Numbered from the stretch's first letter, positions 1 through 8,979 are shown. The stretch is 63,320 nucleotides of DNA from UBA4421 sp002470275 (GCA_913052345.1 CAJXDR010000014.1:1-63320); one strand, 5' to 3'. Translations and numbers: made by a program. The notes: a model not told the origin generated them from the letters alone.

Positions 1-2
1 GT

Positions 3-79
3 TGGTAGCTACGGGTGGACTTGAACCACCGACCCCAGCATTATGAATGCTGTGCTCTAACCAGCTGAGCTACGTAGCC
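3..79 (-). tRNA. tRNA-Met (CAU), elongator
   Basis: A 77-nt cloverleaf read on the minus strand. The acceptor stem begins GGCTACG and the 3' end carries an encoded CCA. The anticodon loop reads TTCATAA, giving CAT, and the T-arm contains GGTTCAAGTCC. The acceptor starts with a paired G, unlike the unpaired C1 of initiator tRNA, so this is the elongator form (an isoleucine tRNA with modified CAU cannot be strictly excluded). In Pseudomonas-type genomes a tRNA-Met lies beyond ychF; here pabBC, a receptor gene, xthA and fusA2 lie between them. Confidence 0.93.
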
Positions 80-103
80 ACGGTATGTCCCGAAGGGTTG
101 AGA

Positions 104-132
104 ATTGTCCTTAGCTCCAGGTTTCTTGTCAA
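104..132 (-). promoter_or_regulatory. sigma70-type promoter for tRNA-Met
   Basis: On the minus strand a perfect TTGACA (127-132) is followed by a 17-nt spacer and GACAAT (104-109). Transcription would start about 25 nt before the tRNA 5' end. The same two hexamers with the same spacing occur upstream of tRNA-Gln at 10982-11010, which supports a real promoter class. Predicted by eye only. Confidence 0.6.
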
Positions 133-166
133 TCCGTCGGGGCACCTGGATGGTCCTCTTTTGTTT

Positions 167-1972
167 TTAACCCTTTAGCTCGGCTTTTCGCCAGCCACGC
201 AGATCGTTTATCAAATAGAGGGCCTCGACCTTGCCCAGCTCTTGCTTGCTCAGCGGCCTCTCTTTGATCGTGCCTGCCTCAAGCAGCTCGGCGCGAAGAA
301 TCCCTGGCAACAGGCCGCATCGCTCCGGTGGAGTGTAGAGCCTGCCCTTTAGCCGATAAACGATGTTGGCGATATCCGTCTCGGTGAGGTCACCACCTGT
401 GTTGACCAGCACAGGCTCTGTGTGCTGACCAAATGCTGCCTCCACTTCTGCACGTGCTTGCGTGTAGGCTGCACGCGCGGTTGTTTTGTGGTGAAGATAG
501 GGGTTACCCGGGCTGACCCGTGTTTTGGCTAACGCGACGGGCTGACCTGGGCTCGCGTCAGCTTGTGCGGGACTGTTCGCGGCATTGGCGGTAGGCGCCG
601 GCGCCAGCACGGTCTGAAAATGGCCATCCTTGGCCATAGATAGTCGCACTCGACTTCGGCAAGCAAGCGGATTATCTGTGAGCGCCTGATCCAGGCTGGC
701 TTTGGCTGCTGCACGGTCAAAGGGCAGCATAAAGAACGCTGCACTGCCAGCCATTCGCTCTAGGTGTGCGTCCAGGTGAACGAGCCCTTCTCCTGGCTGC
801 CAAGCCAGAGTTTCGAATAGCCCTAGGCCGGTATCGGTCTGAACATTCTGTAGGATTTGAGTTTTCATCAGCACCTCTCGGTATTCCTCCTGAGGCTCTG
901 AGTCCCATACGATGCCGCCACCCGCGCCATACTCCGCATAGCCGGTATCGTGCCGCACCCAGGCTGTGCGGATCGCGATGCTGAAGTGGGCCTGGCGACC
1001 AGGCGCCAGATACCCGATGGCTCCGGTATAAACTTCTCTCGGGCGCCGCTCTAGCGCGGCAATATGCTGCATAGCGGCACGCTTGGGAGCACCAGTGATC
1101 GAGGCGGCAGGAAACAGATGCTTGAATATCTCCGCCAGCGGGGCCTTGGTCTGAGCGCTGATGGCTGAGGTCATCTGCCACACCGTCGGATGGGCCTGTA
1201 CGTTGAACAGCTCATCGGCACGTACCGTGCCTCGCTCGGCGATACGCCCGAGATCATTACGCACCATGTCGGTGATCATCAGGTTTTCCGCCCGGTTCTT
1301 AGCCGATCCGGAGAGCCATTGCTGTTGGGCTTGATCTCCCTCTGAGTGGTCCTGACGAGCCGCTGTCCCTTTCATCGGCGAGCTGACGATCTCATCCCCG
1401 CGCAGACGAAAGAAAGATTCAGGCGAGGCCGAGACAATGCTAAACGCCTCGGTCTCGATGTAGGCTCCGAAGCGGGCATCCTCTGCAATCTGCAGAAATA
1501 GTGCCCACGGATCATCAACCCGGCCACGCAACCGTAGGGTGTGATTGATTTGATAAACGTCCCCGGCCGCAATCAAGGCATGAATCTGCTCCAGTTTTTG
1601 CTCATGCTCTGCCGCCGACTCGTCGAGCACCCATGCCGCATAGTGGTGCCCGGGCTCGGCCTCGGGCAGGATGACCGTTTCACGACTGCGGAACAGCCCA
1701 AAGTAGAGCAGGGGTAGAAAGGTGTCGGGCAAGCTTGGCAGTGCGCGATCACAGCCTGGCGCGGCCTCGTAGCCTAAAAATCCCGCGGCATAGAGACCTT
1801 GCGCCTGAACCTGCCCTTCGACCTGCTCCAGAACGGGCAGCACCGCTTGTGGGTCATCGGTGGCGTAACTCGCCTGGAGATCACCGTAGGACCACCACTG
1901 GCCGGTCTCTTCATCACGCAGCAGCACTCGTTTGGCCAGGGGGGCGTGGCTCACGCTTTTCTCTTGCCTCAA
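167..1972 (-). CDS. pabBC: Fused aminodeoxychorismate synthase component I / 4-amino-4-deoxychorismate lyase
   Basis: Folate pathway enzyme joining two steps: chorismate to 4-amino-4-deoxychorismate (PabB), then release of p-aminobenzoate and pyruvate (PabC). Residues about 1-375 form the chorismate-binding domain, with SPMKGTAAR near 198-206 and ITGAPKRA near 292. Residues about 380-601 are a class IV PLP-dependent aminotransferase/lyase domain with LHHKTTAR, whose lysine (about 496) is the expected PLP ligand. At 601 aa it fits a two-domain fusion. The glutaminase subunit PabA is not encoded nearby. The longest frame starts at TTG 1972; an in-frame GTG at 1954 is an alternative, and neither has a strong ribosome binding site. 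Confidence 0.88.
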   Translation of the reverse strand: MRQEKSVSHAPLAKRVLLRDEETGQWWSYGDLQASYATDDPQAVLPVLEQVEGQVQAQGLYAAGFLGYEAAPGCDRALPSLPDTFLPLLYFGLFRSRETVILPEAEPGHHYAAWVLDESAAEHEQKLEQIHALIAAGDVYQINHTLRLRGRVDDPWALFLQIAEDARFGAYIETEAFSIVSASPESFFRLRGDEIVSSPMKGTAARQDHSEGDQAQQQWLSGSAKNRAENLMITDMVRNDLGRIAERGTVRADELFNVQAHPTVWQMTSAISAQTKAPLAEIFKHLFPAASITGAPKRAAMQHIAALERRPREVYTGAIGYLAPGRQAHFSIAIRTAWVRHDTGYAEYGAGGGIVWDSEPQEEYREVLMKTQILQNVQTDTGLGLFETLAWQPGEGLVHLDAHLERMAGSAAFFMLPFDRAAAKASLDQALTDNPLACRSRVRLSMAKDGHFQTVLAPAPTANAANSPAQADASPGQPVALAKTRVSPGNPYLHHKTTARAAYTQARAEVEAAFGQHTEPVLVNTGGDLTETDIANIVYRLKGRLYTPPERCGLLPGILRAELLEAGTIKERPLSKQELGKVEALYLINDLRGWRKAELKG

Positions 1973-2111
1973 AAAGGCTACAGTTTAATGCAGTCGCGTT
2001 GATTTCGGTTACCCCGCCCTAGGGATTTTCACCTAATCCATGAACAATCTGGCTGGACCTGCCCCGGTTTAGCCTCTAGCCTGCAGCGGTTTCTTATATC
2101 GGATATTGGCC

Positions 2112-4061
2112 ATGCGATACCCTTTGGTTCTCTCAGCACCCTGCGGTGCATGCCTGCTGCTCTTGGGTTCTCTTCTGTGGACTGATCATGCTCGCTCTGA
2201 ACCTGCTAACGAAAGCCGAGTTGAGCAGGTGACCGTCTTGGCCAACCACCTGAATAACCCGGTGGATCGGGTGGGCAGCAGCGTCAGCGTTATCGACGCA
2301 ACGGCGTTTACGCCAGGCCAAGATGCCGTGGATTTACTGCGGCTGGTGCCGAATATGTCGGTCAGCCGATCGGGACCGCGAGGCGGTCTTTCCCAGGTCC
2401 GGCTGCGAGGCTCCGAGGCCAATCACACGCTAGTGCTGATTGATGGCATTGAGGCCAATGATGCGGCGAATGGCTCTGAGTTTAATTATGCGCATCTTAC
2501 CAACCTAGACATTGCCAGGATTGAAGTCCTGCGGGGAGCGCAGAGTGCGCGCTACGGCGCAGATGCCATCGGTGGGGTCATTGCTATCCAAACCCGCGCA
2601 AATACCGAGGAAGCGCTTGCCGGCAGCGTGAACATTTCCAGCGGCTCCCATCAAACCCATCGCATCAATGGCAGATTGGACGCCTCTCATGAGACGGGCA
2701 ACGCGCGATGGTCCGGGCAGATTGCTGGTGGACGCGAGATAAGCGATGGAGAGAACGCGGCAGGTCTAGGCTTTGAACGCGATGGATTTCAAAGCACCCA
2801 GCTGCGGGGTAGCACAGGCCTCACTTGGGACCAGGGCTCTGAGCTTAGGCTGCAGTTCCTTTACACCGACCTGCTCGCCGAGAGCGATAAGCAGGACTTC
2901 GATTTTCCGAGCACGCCCACCCAGGGCTTAGTGATTGACGCCAATGACACGAATGCCTCTGCCCAAAGCTTGAGCCGGCTGCTCGGTCGCCATAGCTGGG
3001 GCAATTGGTATTACCAACTGTCTATGACCCATACCAGAACGGTATCCAACTTTACCGAAGAGGGGGTGCCCATGAGTGGCCTGCGCGGCGAAAGAGATCA
3101 GGTTGAGCTGCAGGGCAGCAGACAATTTGAGATCGCAGACGCCGTGCATTCCATTCTGCTGGGTGGCCAGTATGAAGGGCGCTCCTTTAGAAATCTTTCG
3201 GCCACCACCGCCGCCGCCAATCATTCAGCCGAGGACCGGCATCGCAGCATATATGTGGAGTACGTCTATGCGAGTCCCGCGAGCAGCTTCACCCTGAGTA
3301 CGCGCCATGACAAAAACCAGGATTTTGCGGATACCACAAGCTGGCGGATTACTGCCAGCAGGGACCTGCTCGCCCAGCTGAACGTTCACGGGAGTTGGGG
3401 TGAGGGAACAGCCAATCCAACTTTCTTTGAACTTTTCGGCTTCATCCCGGACAGTTTTCAGGGCAACCCTGGACTTCGCCCAGAGGAGTCCGTGAGCTGG
3501 GATTTAGGGCTGCGCGGCAAGTTCTGGGATGACCGTATCAGCTTGGGGGCCACTTATTTCAAGGCGAACTTGCGCCATGAAATCACTACTGTTTTCGACC
3601 CTCTCACCTTCGCCTCATCACCGATCAATGGCGATCAGAACAGTCATCGCCGGGGCTGGGAATGGTCGCTGAACGTGAGTCTCCTGGATAATTTGAGCGC
3701 TGAAGCGAACTGGACGAGGTTGAATAGCCGAGACCCCTCGGGGCGGGAGGAGGTCAGGCGGCCCAAGGAAAGCGGGGCTATTGCCCTGTTCTTCGATTTC
3801 TTCCAGGGTCGCGGCCGGGGCGATGTGCGGCTGTTTCACAATGGCCCTATGCCCGATAGCGAATTTATCTTCGCCACAGCTACCGATCGCGTCGCCCTAG
3901 GCAGTTATACCACCGTTGGTGCGGGGGTCAGTTTCCAGCTCCGCCCCGGCATTACAGTTTTCGCGAGAGCCGAGAACATGCTTGATCGCGAGTACTCGGA
4001 GGTCTTCGGTTTCCGTGCGCCCGGTGCCAGCGCATCCGTCGGATTTAGCCTAAGCCCCTGA
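2112..4061 (+). CDS. TonB-dependent outer-membrane receptor, BtuB-like
   Basis: Outer-membrane beta-barrel transporter driven by TonB/ExbBD. After a Sec signal peptide (hydrophobic stretch LLLLGSLLW, cleavage near residues 28-32) comes a TonB-box-like EQVTVLA. The plug domain follows, with the motifs DLLRLVPNMSVSRSG, VRLRGSEANHTLVLIDG and RIEVLRGAQSARYGADAIGG, then a barrel of about 500 residues ending VGFSLSP rather than the usual terminal aromatic residue. The plug resembles the cobalamin receptor BtuB, but the substrate is not proven. The ATG at 2112 is preferred over the in-frame TTG at 2106 because GGAT lies 7 nt upstream of the ATG. It stands alone, with no periplasmic or ABC partner beside it. 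Confidence 0.85.
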   Translation: MRYPLVLSAPCGACLLLLGSLLWTDHARSEPANESRVEQVTVLANHLNNPVDRVGSSVSVIDATAFTPGQDAVDLLRLVPNMSVSRSGPRGGLSQVRLRGSEANHTLVLIDGIEANDAANGSEFNYAHLTNLDIARIEVLRGAQSARYGADAIGGVIAIQTRANTEEALAGSVNISSGSHQTHRINGRLDASHETGNARWSGQIAGGREISDGENAAGLGFERDGFQSTQLRGSTGLTWDQGSELRLQFLYTDLLAESDKQDFDFPSTPTQGLVIDANDTNASAQSLSRLLGRHSWGNWYYQLSMTHTRTVSNFTEEGVPMSGLRGERDQVELQGSRQFEIADAVHSILLGGQYEGRSFRNLSATTAAANHSAEDRHRSIYVEYVYASPASSFTLSTRHDKNQDFADTTSWRITASRDLLAQLNVHGSWGEGTANPTFFELFGFIPDSFQGNPGLRPEESVSWDLGLRGKFWDDRISLGATYFKANLRHEITTVFDPLTFASSPINGDQNSHRRGWEWSLNVSLLDNLSAEANWTRLNSRDPSGREEVRRPKESGAIALFFDFFQGRGRGDVRLFHNGPMPDSEFIFATATDRVALGSYTTVGAGVSFQLRPGITVFARAENMLDREYSEVFGFRAPGASASVGFSLSP

Positions 4062-4138
4062 TTCTAAGCTGTGTATCTATGATCGAAGCGCCCATCCCTC
4101 TATGATTCATTGAGTTTTACGAGAGAGGCTGCCAAGGC

Positions 4139-4915
4139 ATGCGCATCGCCACCTGGAACGTTAACGGGCTACGTGCCCGACTGAACTATATCGACCTTTG
4201 GCTGGCGGACCGCCAGCCCGATGTGGTGGGCTTTCAAGAATTGAAGACGCCCGATGAACTCTTCCCCCACGAACACTTTGCCGAGCTGGGCTACCGGTGT
4301 CTGGTTCATGGCCAGAAGAGCTGGAACGGGGTCGCGATATTGAGCAAGGTGCCCGCTGAGACGACCTGCTTAGGTTTGGCGGAGCAGGCTGACTTTGGCG
4401 CCCGCCTGATTTCAGCGGACATCGGCGGCAAGCTGGGCTTCACTACCGTGTATTGCCCCAACGGCAAGACGCTCGAGCATGCAGACTTCCAGGGCAAATT
4501 GGCTTGGTACGACAGCCTGATTGACCACTGGAAAAATGTTGACGCCTCCCGGCCGCGTATTCTTTGCGGAGACTTCAACATCGTACCGCAGCCCATTGAT
4601 GGCTGGCGTGGCGAAGCCGGCGACGGCAGCATCTTCTACACCGTGGAAGAAAGACGCCAGCTACGGCGGCTCATGGATGAGGGCCTGTATGACCTATTTC
4701 GTGAGCGTTTCCCGGAGGAACAGGCTTTCTCTTGGTGGGATTATCGGGGCGGCGCTTTCCATCGCAAACATGGCCTGCGTATCGATTTCCTGCTTGGCAA
4801 CCAGGAGCTGCTCAGTCGAACTCAAGATGTCGTTATCGACCGGGATTATCGGCGCAAGATAGGGGAGCTGACAGCTTCGGATCATGCCCCGGTGTACGCG
4901 GATATCGATATCTGA
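4139..4915 (+). CDS. xthA: Exodeoxyribonuclease III (AP endonuclease)
   Basis: Metal-dependent nuclease of the exonuclease III/APE1 family, acting in base excision repair at abasic sites and as a 3'-5' exonuclease and 3'-phosphatase on duplex DNA. Visible motifs in order are WNVNGLRAR near the start, FQELKTP (metal-binding Glu), LCGDFNIVP (catalytic Asp/Asn), IDFLLGN and the terminal SDHAPV catalytic His. At 258 aa it is close to the roughly 268 aa of E. coli ExoIII. GAGAGAGG upstream of the ATG is a plausible ribosome binding site. It is 77 nt downstream of the receptor gene; no terminator was seen between them. Confidence 0.93.
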   Translation: MRIATWNVNGLRARLNYIDLWLADRQPDVVGFQELKTPDELFPHEHFAELGYRCLVHGQKSWNGVAILSKVPAETTCLGLAEQADFGARLISADIGGKLGFTTVYCPNGKTLEHADFQGKLAWYDSLIDHWKNVDASRPRILCGDFNIVPQPIDGWRGEAGDGSIFYTVEERRQLRRLMDEGLYDLFRERFPEEQAFSWWDYRGGAFHRKHGLRIDFLLGNQELLSRTQDVVIDRDYRRKIGELTASDHAPVYADIDI

Positions 4916-4959
4916 GCATAATCCCAGTGGCATCCCCCAGGGTCGCCTTCAGTGCAACA

Positions 4960-4998
4960 TATAATTTGCGTGAGCTTTTTCCGATTCAATGGTATTCT
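4960..4998 (+). promoter_or_regulatory. Possible promoter region of fusA2
   Basis: The 176-nt gap between xthA and fusA2 is locally AT-rich. It contains a perfect TATAAT (4960-4965) without a good -35, and an extended -10 (TG at 4990-4991, TATTCT at 4993-4998). Either could start a fusA2 transcript. Weak evidence. Confidence 0.25.
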
Positions 4999-5091
4999 GC
5001 GCCATCGAGATTCCAAGCCAATAAATTTTTCCTTATTTATCAATGGGTTATCATGCGGCCGCGTTGATCAACCGCCTTGCAGAGAGAACAG

Positions 5092-7176
5092 ATGAAAGAC
5101 CTTACCCGCTATCGCAACATTGGCATTTTTGCTCACGTAGATGCCGGCAAAACGACGACCACCGAGCGCATTCTAAAGCTCACCGGTAAAATCCATAAAA
5201 TTGGTGAGGTGCATGACGGTGCTGCTACAACCGACTTTATGGAGCAGGAACAAGAGCGCGGCATCACCATCCAGTCTGCTGCAACGAGCTGTAGCTGGGC
5301 CGATCACCGGCTCAATATCATCGACACCCCTGGACACGTGGATTTCACCATCGAGGTATATCGATCACTCAAAGTACTCGACGGCGGCGTTGGCGTTTTC
5401 TGCGGCTCCGGCGGGGTTGAGCCTCAGTCCGAAACCAACTGGCGCTATGCCAACGAATCCGAGGTCGCGCGTCTGATCTTTGTGAACAAGCTTGATCGCT
5501 TGGGTGCAGACTTTTACCGCGTTGTCGGTCAGGTAGAAAAAGTACTGGGCGCCAACCCCCTCGTGATGACGCTGCCAATCGGCGAAGAAGACGGCTTTAC
5601 AGGCGTCGTCGACCTGCTGGAAGAAAAGGCCTACATCTGGGACGACAGCGGCAACCCAGAAGCCTTTACCGTTGAAGAAATCCCCGCTGACCTGCAGGAC
5701 AAGGCTGCGGAGTATCGCGAGAAGCTGGTGGAAACCGCTCTGGAACAGGACGACGACCTCATGGAAGCGTACCTGGAGGGCAACGAGCCCAGCGTTGAGG
5801 CGCTCAAGGGCTGCATCCGCAAAGGCACTATCGCCCTGGACTTCTTCCCCACCTTCTGCGGTTCAGCGTTTAAAAACAAAGGCATCCAAAATGTACTGAA
5901 CGGCGTTGTGGACTACCTGCCAAACCCCATGGAAGTTGAAGCTCAGCCGGAAGTTGACCTAGAGGGCAATGAAACCGGTGAACGCGCTGAAGTCGATCCC
6001 GAGAGTCCCCTGCGCGCACTTGCCTTTAAGATTATGGACGACCGGTACGGTGCGCTCACGTTCACCAGAATCTACTCAGGAAAGCTGCAAAAAGGCGACA
6101 CCGTCCTGAATACCTATACCGGCAAAACCGAGCGCATCGGCCGCATCGTTGAGATGCATGCGGACTCCCGAGAGGAGCTGGACGTCGCCCAGGCCGGCGA
6201 TATCGTGGCGCTGCTGGGCATGAAGAATACTCAGACGGGCCATACCCTCTGCGATCCCAACAAGCCGGCCACGCTAGAACCCATGGTTTTCCCGGACCCC
6301 GTCATTTCGGTTGCTATCGCACCGCGTGATAAGGCTGGTGCGGAAAAGATGGGCGTTGCGTTATCGAAGATGGTTCAAGAGGACCCGTCCTTCTACGTGG
6401 AGACCGACGAAGAGTCTGGTGAGACCATCATGCGAGGCATGGGCGAGCTGCACCTGGATATTAAGGTCGACATCCTGAAACGAACCCACGGCATTGATGT
6501 TGACGTTGGCCGACCTCAGGTCGCTTATCGTGAAACGATCACCCAGCGGGTAGAGGACACCTACACCCACAAGAAGCAAACGGGTGGATCAGGCCAGTTC
6601 GCGAAAATCGACTACATCGTCGAGCCTGGCGAAGTGGGTAGCGGCTATGAATTCGAGTCCCAGGTCAGCGGCGGTAATGTCCCCAGAGAATTCTGGCCGG
6701 CCATCGAAAAAGCCTTTGGCGTTTCTATGCAGGAGGGCACGCTAGCTGGCTTCCCACTGCTGGACGTAAAGGTTGTGCTAACCGACGGCGGCTTCCACGC
6801 CGTTGACTCCTCGGCCATTGCCTACGAGTTGGCGGCCAAAGCCGCCTATCGTCAGACGGTCCCCAAGGCGAAACCTCAGCTCTTGGAACCGATCATGAAG
6901 GTCGATGTCTTTACGCCAGATGATCATGTCGGCGACGTCATCGGCGACCTCAATCGACGTCGCGGCATGATCAAATCACAGGAAGCTGGCATCACGGGCG
7001 TTCGCGTCAAGGCTGACTGCCCGCTCGCTGAAATGTTTGGCTACATTGGCGACCTGCGCACCATGACCTCAGGGCGTGGCCAGTTCTCCATGGAGTTCTC
7101 ACACTACATGCCCTGCCCATCCAACGTGGCGGATCAGGTGGTTCAGGAAGTTAAGGAGCGCAAGGCGGCGAGCTAA
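5092..7176 (+). CDS. fusA2: Elongation factor G 2 (second EF-G)
   Basis: Translational GTPase of the EF-G family, 694 aa from the chosen start. The G1 motif AHVDAGKTTTTE is near residue 14, followed by RGITI (switch), DTPGHVD and NKLD. Domain III (MGELHLDI) and domain IV/V (GDVIGDLNRRRGMI) are intact. It is clearly distinct from the operon EF-G at 46057-48156: it has KLTGKIHKIGEVHDG and WRYANESEVARLIFVNKLDRLG, like the 'EF-G 2' of Vibrio and Shewanella. Such paralogues may specialise in translocation or ribosome recycling; which applies here is unknown. The ATG at 5092 with AGAGAG upstream is chosen over the TTG at 5077. It is monocistronic and convergent with ychF. Confidence 0.92.
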   Translation: MKDLTRYRNIGIFAHVDAGKTTTTERILKLTGKIHKIGEVHDGAATTDFMEQEQERGITIQSAATSCSWADHRLNIIDTPGHVDFTIEVYRSLKVLDGGVGVFCGSGGVEPQSETNWRYANESEVARLIFVNKLDRLGADFYRVVGQVEKVLGANPLVMTLPIGEEDGFTGVVDLLEEKAYIWDDSGNPEAFTVEEIPADLQDKAAEYREKLVETALEQDDDLMEAYLEGNEPSVEALKGCIRKGTIALDFFPTFCGSAFKNKGIQNVLNGVVDYLPNPMEVEAQPEVDLEGNETGERAEVDPESPLRALAFKIMDDRYGALTFTRIYSGKLQKGDTVLNTYTGKTERIGRIVEMHADSREELDVAQAGDIVALLGMKNTQTGHTLCDPNKPATLEPMVFPDPVISVAIAPRDKAGAEKMGVALSKMVQEDPSFYVETDEESGETIMRGMGELHLDIKVDILKRTHGIDVDVGRPQVAYRETITQRVEDTYTHKKQTGGSGQFAKIDYIVEPGEVGSGYEFESQVSGGNVPREFWPAIEKAFGVSMQEGTLAGFPLLDVKVVLTDGGFHAVDSSAIAYELAAKAAYRQTVPKAKPQLLEPIMKVDVFTPDDHVGDVIGDLNRRRGMIKSQEAGITGVRVKADCPLAEMFGYIGDLRTMTSGRGQFSMEFSHYMPCPSNVADQVVQEVKERKAAS

Positions 7177-7218
7177 ACTCGCTGCCCGGCGTATCCCTGG
7201 TGTTGGGGGTGCGCCGTT

Positions 7219-8310
7219 TCAGACGTTGAATCGGAAGTGCACGACGTCGCCGTCCTGCAGCTCATACTCCTTTCCTTCTAAGCGCCATCGGCCCGCATCT
7301 TTTGCACCCGCTTCACCACCCAGCGAAACGTAATCTTCAAAGCCGATCACTTCGGCACGAATGAAACCTTTCTCAAAGTCTGTGTGAATCACACCCGCAC
7401 CCTGAGGAGCTTTTGCGCCCACGGGTACGGTCCAGGCTCGCACTTCCTTTGGTCCCGCCGTGAAATATTGATGCAGGCCCAGCAGCCGATAACCTGCGCG
7501 AATCACCCGATTCAGCCCTGGTTCTGTCAGATTCAGCGCCTGGAGAAATTCTACGCGTTCCTCTGCATCCAGTTCGGCCACCTCGGCCTCGATCTTATTG
7601 CTTACCACCACCACCTCGGCACCCTCAGCGTCAGCGATCTCTCGCACCTGGTCTACCAAGGGGTTGCTCTCGAGGCCGTCCTCGGCCACGTTGGCAATGT
7701 ACAGAACGGGTTTGGCCGTGATGAAGTGAAATTCTTGCAGGACTCGGTGCTCATCATCGCTGAACTCAACTGAGCGTACCGCATTCCCCGCATCCAGGGC
7801 CTCGCGCACGCGCTCGAGTAACGTGATGCTGCGCTTTGCGTCCTTATCGCCAGCGTTGGCCACTCGGATGATTCGGTCATATACCTTTTGCAGCGTTTCT
7901 AGATCCGCCAGCGCCAGCTCTGTATTGATGATTTCGATATCGTCCTGGGGCGACACCTTGCCCGAGACGTGGACGATATTTTCGTCCTCGAAACAGCGCA
8001 CCACGTGAGCAATGGCATGGGTCTCCCGCACATGGGCTAGGAACTGGTTCCCCAGGCCTTCGCCCTTGGACGCTCCGGCCACCAGGCCGGCAATGTCGAC
8101 AAATTCCATAGTCGCAGGAATGACTTTCTGCGGATTCACGATATCGCTCAGTTGGTTCAACCGCGGGTCAGGCACAGGGACGACGCCGGTATTGGGGTCG
8201 ATGGTGCAAAAGGGAAAGTTTTCAGCATCGATACCGGCCTGGGTCAGCGCGTTGAACAGCGTTGACTTACCAACGTTGGGCAAACCAACAATGCCGCAAT
8301 TAAATCCCAT
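7219..8310 (-). CDS. ychF: Redox-regulated ATPase YchF (OLA1 family)
   Basis: Obg-family P-loop NTPase, 363 aa. The G1 motif GLPNVGKSTLFNAL is near the N-terminus, G3 is DIAGL, and the G4 position reads NKIE instead of NKxD, the change associated with ATP rather than GTP preference in this family. A C-terminal TGS-type domain follows (VRAWTVPVGAKAPQGAGVIH, ending VVHFRFNV). It binds ribosomes and is implicated in stress responses in other bacteria. Its ATG overlaps the pth stop by 1 nt (TAATG), so the two are probably translationally coupled, a conserved pair. Confidence 0.95.
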   Translation of the reverse strand: MGFNCGIVGLPNVGKSTLFNALTQAGIDAENFPFCTIDPNTGVVPVPDPRLNQLSDIVNPQKVIPATMEFVDIAGLVAGASKGEGLGNQFLAHVRETHAIAHVVRCFEDENIVHVSGKVSPQDDIEIINTELALADLETLQKVYDRIIRVANAGDKDAKRSITLLERVREALDAGNAVRSVEFSDDEHRVLQEFHFITAKPVLYIANVAEDGLESNPLVDQVREIADAEGAEVVVVSNKIEAEVAELDAEERVEFLQALNLTEPGLNRVIRAGYRLLGLHQYFTAGPKEVRAWTVPVGAKAPQGAGVIHTDFEKGFIRAEVIGFEDYVSLGGEAGAKDAGRWRLEGKEYELQDGDVVHFRFNV

Positions 8311-8960
8311 TAGCTCTCTCCAAGGTGTGAATCTGGCCCTGCTGACTCATCGGGCTGCTTTGTTGTAGCGTCAGGCTCCGGCGCATGGAACGCCGTCATA
8401 GCGCTTTGCCACCTTCCTGCCACGATATCTGCCAAAATCTCTGGCGACGTAAGTCCAGCGGCCTGAATCAACCCTCGCTCCTCTTGAGTCGGCGTCTGCT
8501 GAGTGAGATAGGCATTCACGCGACTGCGCTGACCCGGATGCCCAACCCCTATTCTTAGGCGATTAAAGGTGTCCTGGTTCCCAAGGCTGGCGCGAATGCT
8601 CTTCAGCCCGTTATGGCCGTTATCACCACCACCATTTTTTAGTTTGGCGATGCCGGGCGCGAAGGCCACCTCATCATGCACTATCAGTATGGCCTGCGGC
8701 TCAATCTTAAAAAACCGCGCCAGCGTGCCCACGGCTTCGCCGCTGTTGTTCATATAGGTCGTCGGAATCAACAGCCTAAGATCCACATCGTGGATTATCC
8801 CTCGCCCGATTTCACCCTTGAAACGGGCGTCCAGGGCCAGGGAAATCCCTTGGCTGTGGGCCAGTTCACGAACCCAATCAGCACCGACGTTGTGTCGGGT
8901 TTGAGCATACTGAGGCCCGGGATTACCCAGACCAACAATTAATCTTAATGCCCCCACCAA
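8310..8960 (-). CDS. pth: Peptidyl-tRNA hydrolase
   Basis: Cleaves peptidyl-tRNAs that drop off the ribosome, recycling tRNA. Family motifs are IVGLGNPGPQYAQTRHNVG with the catalytic His, the YMNNSGEAV Asn, and IVHDEVAF with the catalytic Asp; GGGDNGHNGLKSI follows. At 216 aa it is slightly longer than the usual 190-200, because of a hydrophilic Pro/Asp/Ser-rich tail. The start is TTG 8960 or GTG 8957; a TAGGGG ribosome binding site sits 6-9 nt upstream, and no in-frame ATG is available. It lies 19 nt downstream of rplY and is coupled to ychF. Confidence 0.94.
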   Translation of the reverse strand: MVGALRLIVGLGNPGPQYAQTRHNVGADWVRELAHSQGISLALDARFKGEIGRGIIHDVDLRLLIPTTYMNNSGEAVGTLARFFKIEPQAILIVHDEVAFAPGIAKLKNGGGDNGHNGLKSIRASLGNQDTFNRLRIGVGHPGQRSRVNAYLTQQTPTQEERGLIQAAGLTSPEILADIVAGRWQSAMTAFHAPEPDATTKQPDESAGPDSHLGES

Positions 8961-8979
8961 ACATGACCCCTAGGGTTGG

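Noticed and set aside
717..1181. Long out-of-frame reading frames inside pabBC (and similar ones inside uvrA, rpoB, rpoC and tuf)
   Set aside because: They are shadows of strongly supported genes, with Arg/Ser/Pro-rich products, no ribosome binding sites and no family motifs.
1973..2111. Cobalamin riboswitch before the BtuB-like gene
   Set aside because: Only GACCTGCC resembles the 3' half of the B12 box. The 5' half and the other conserved core elements are absent, and the gap is short for a complete aptamer.
7177..7218. Bidirectional terminator between fusA2 and ychF
   Set aside because: CGGCG/CGCCG arms are short, the loop is long, and there is only a TTT run; not convincing.
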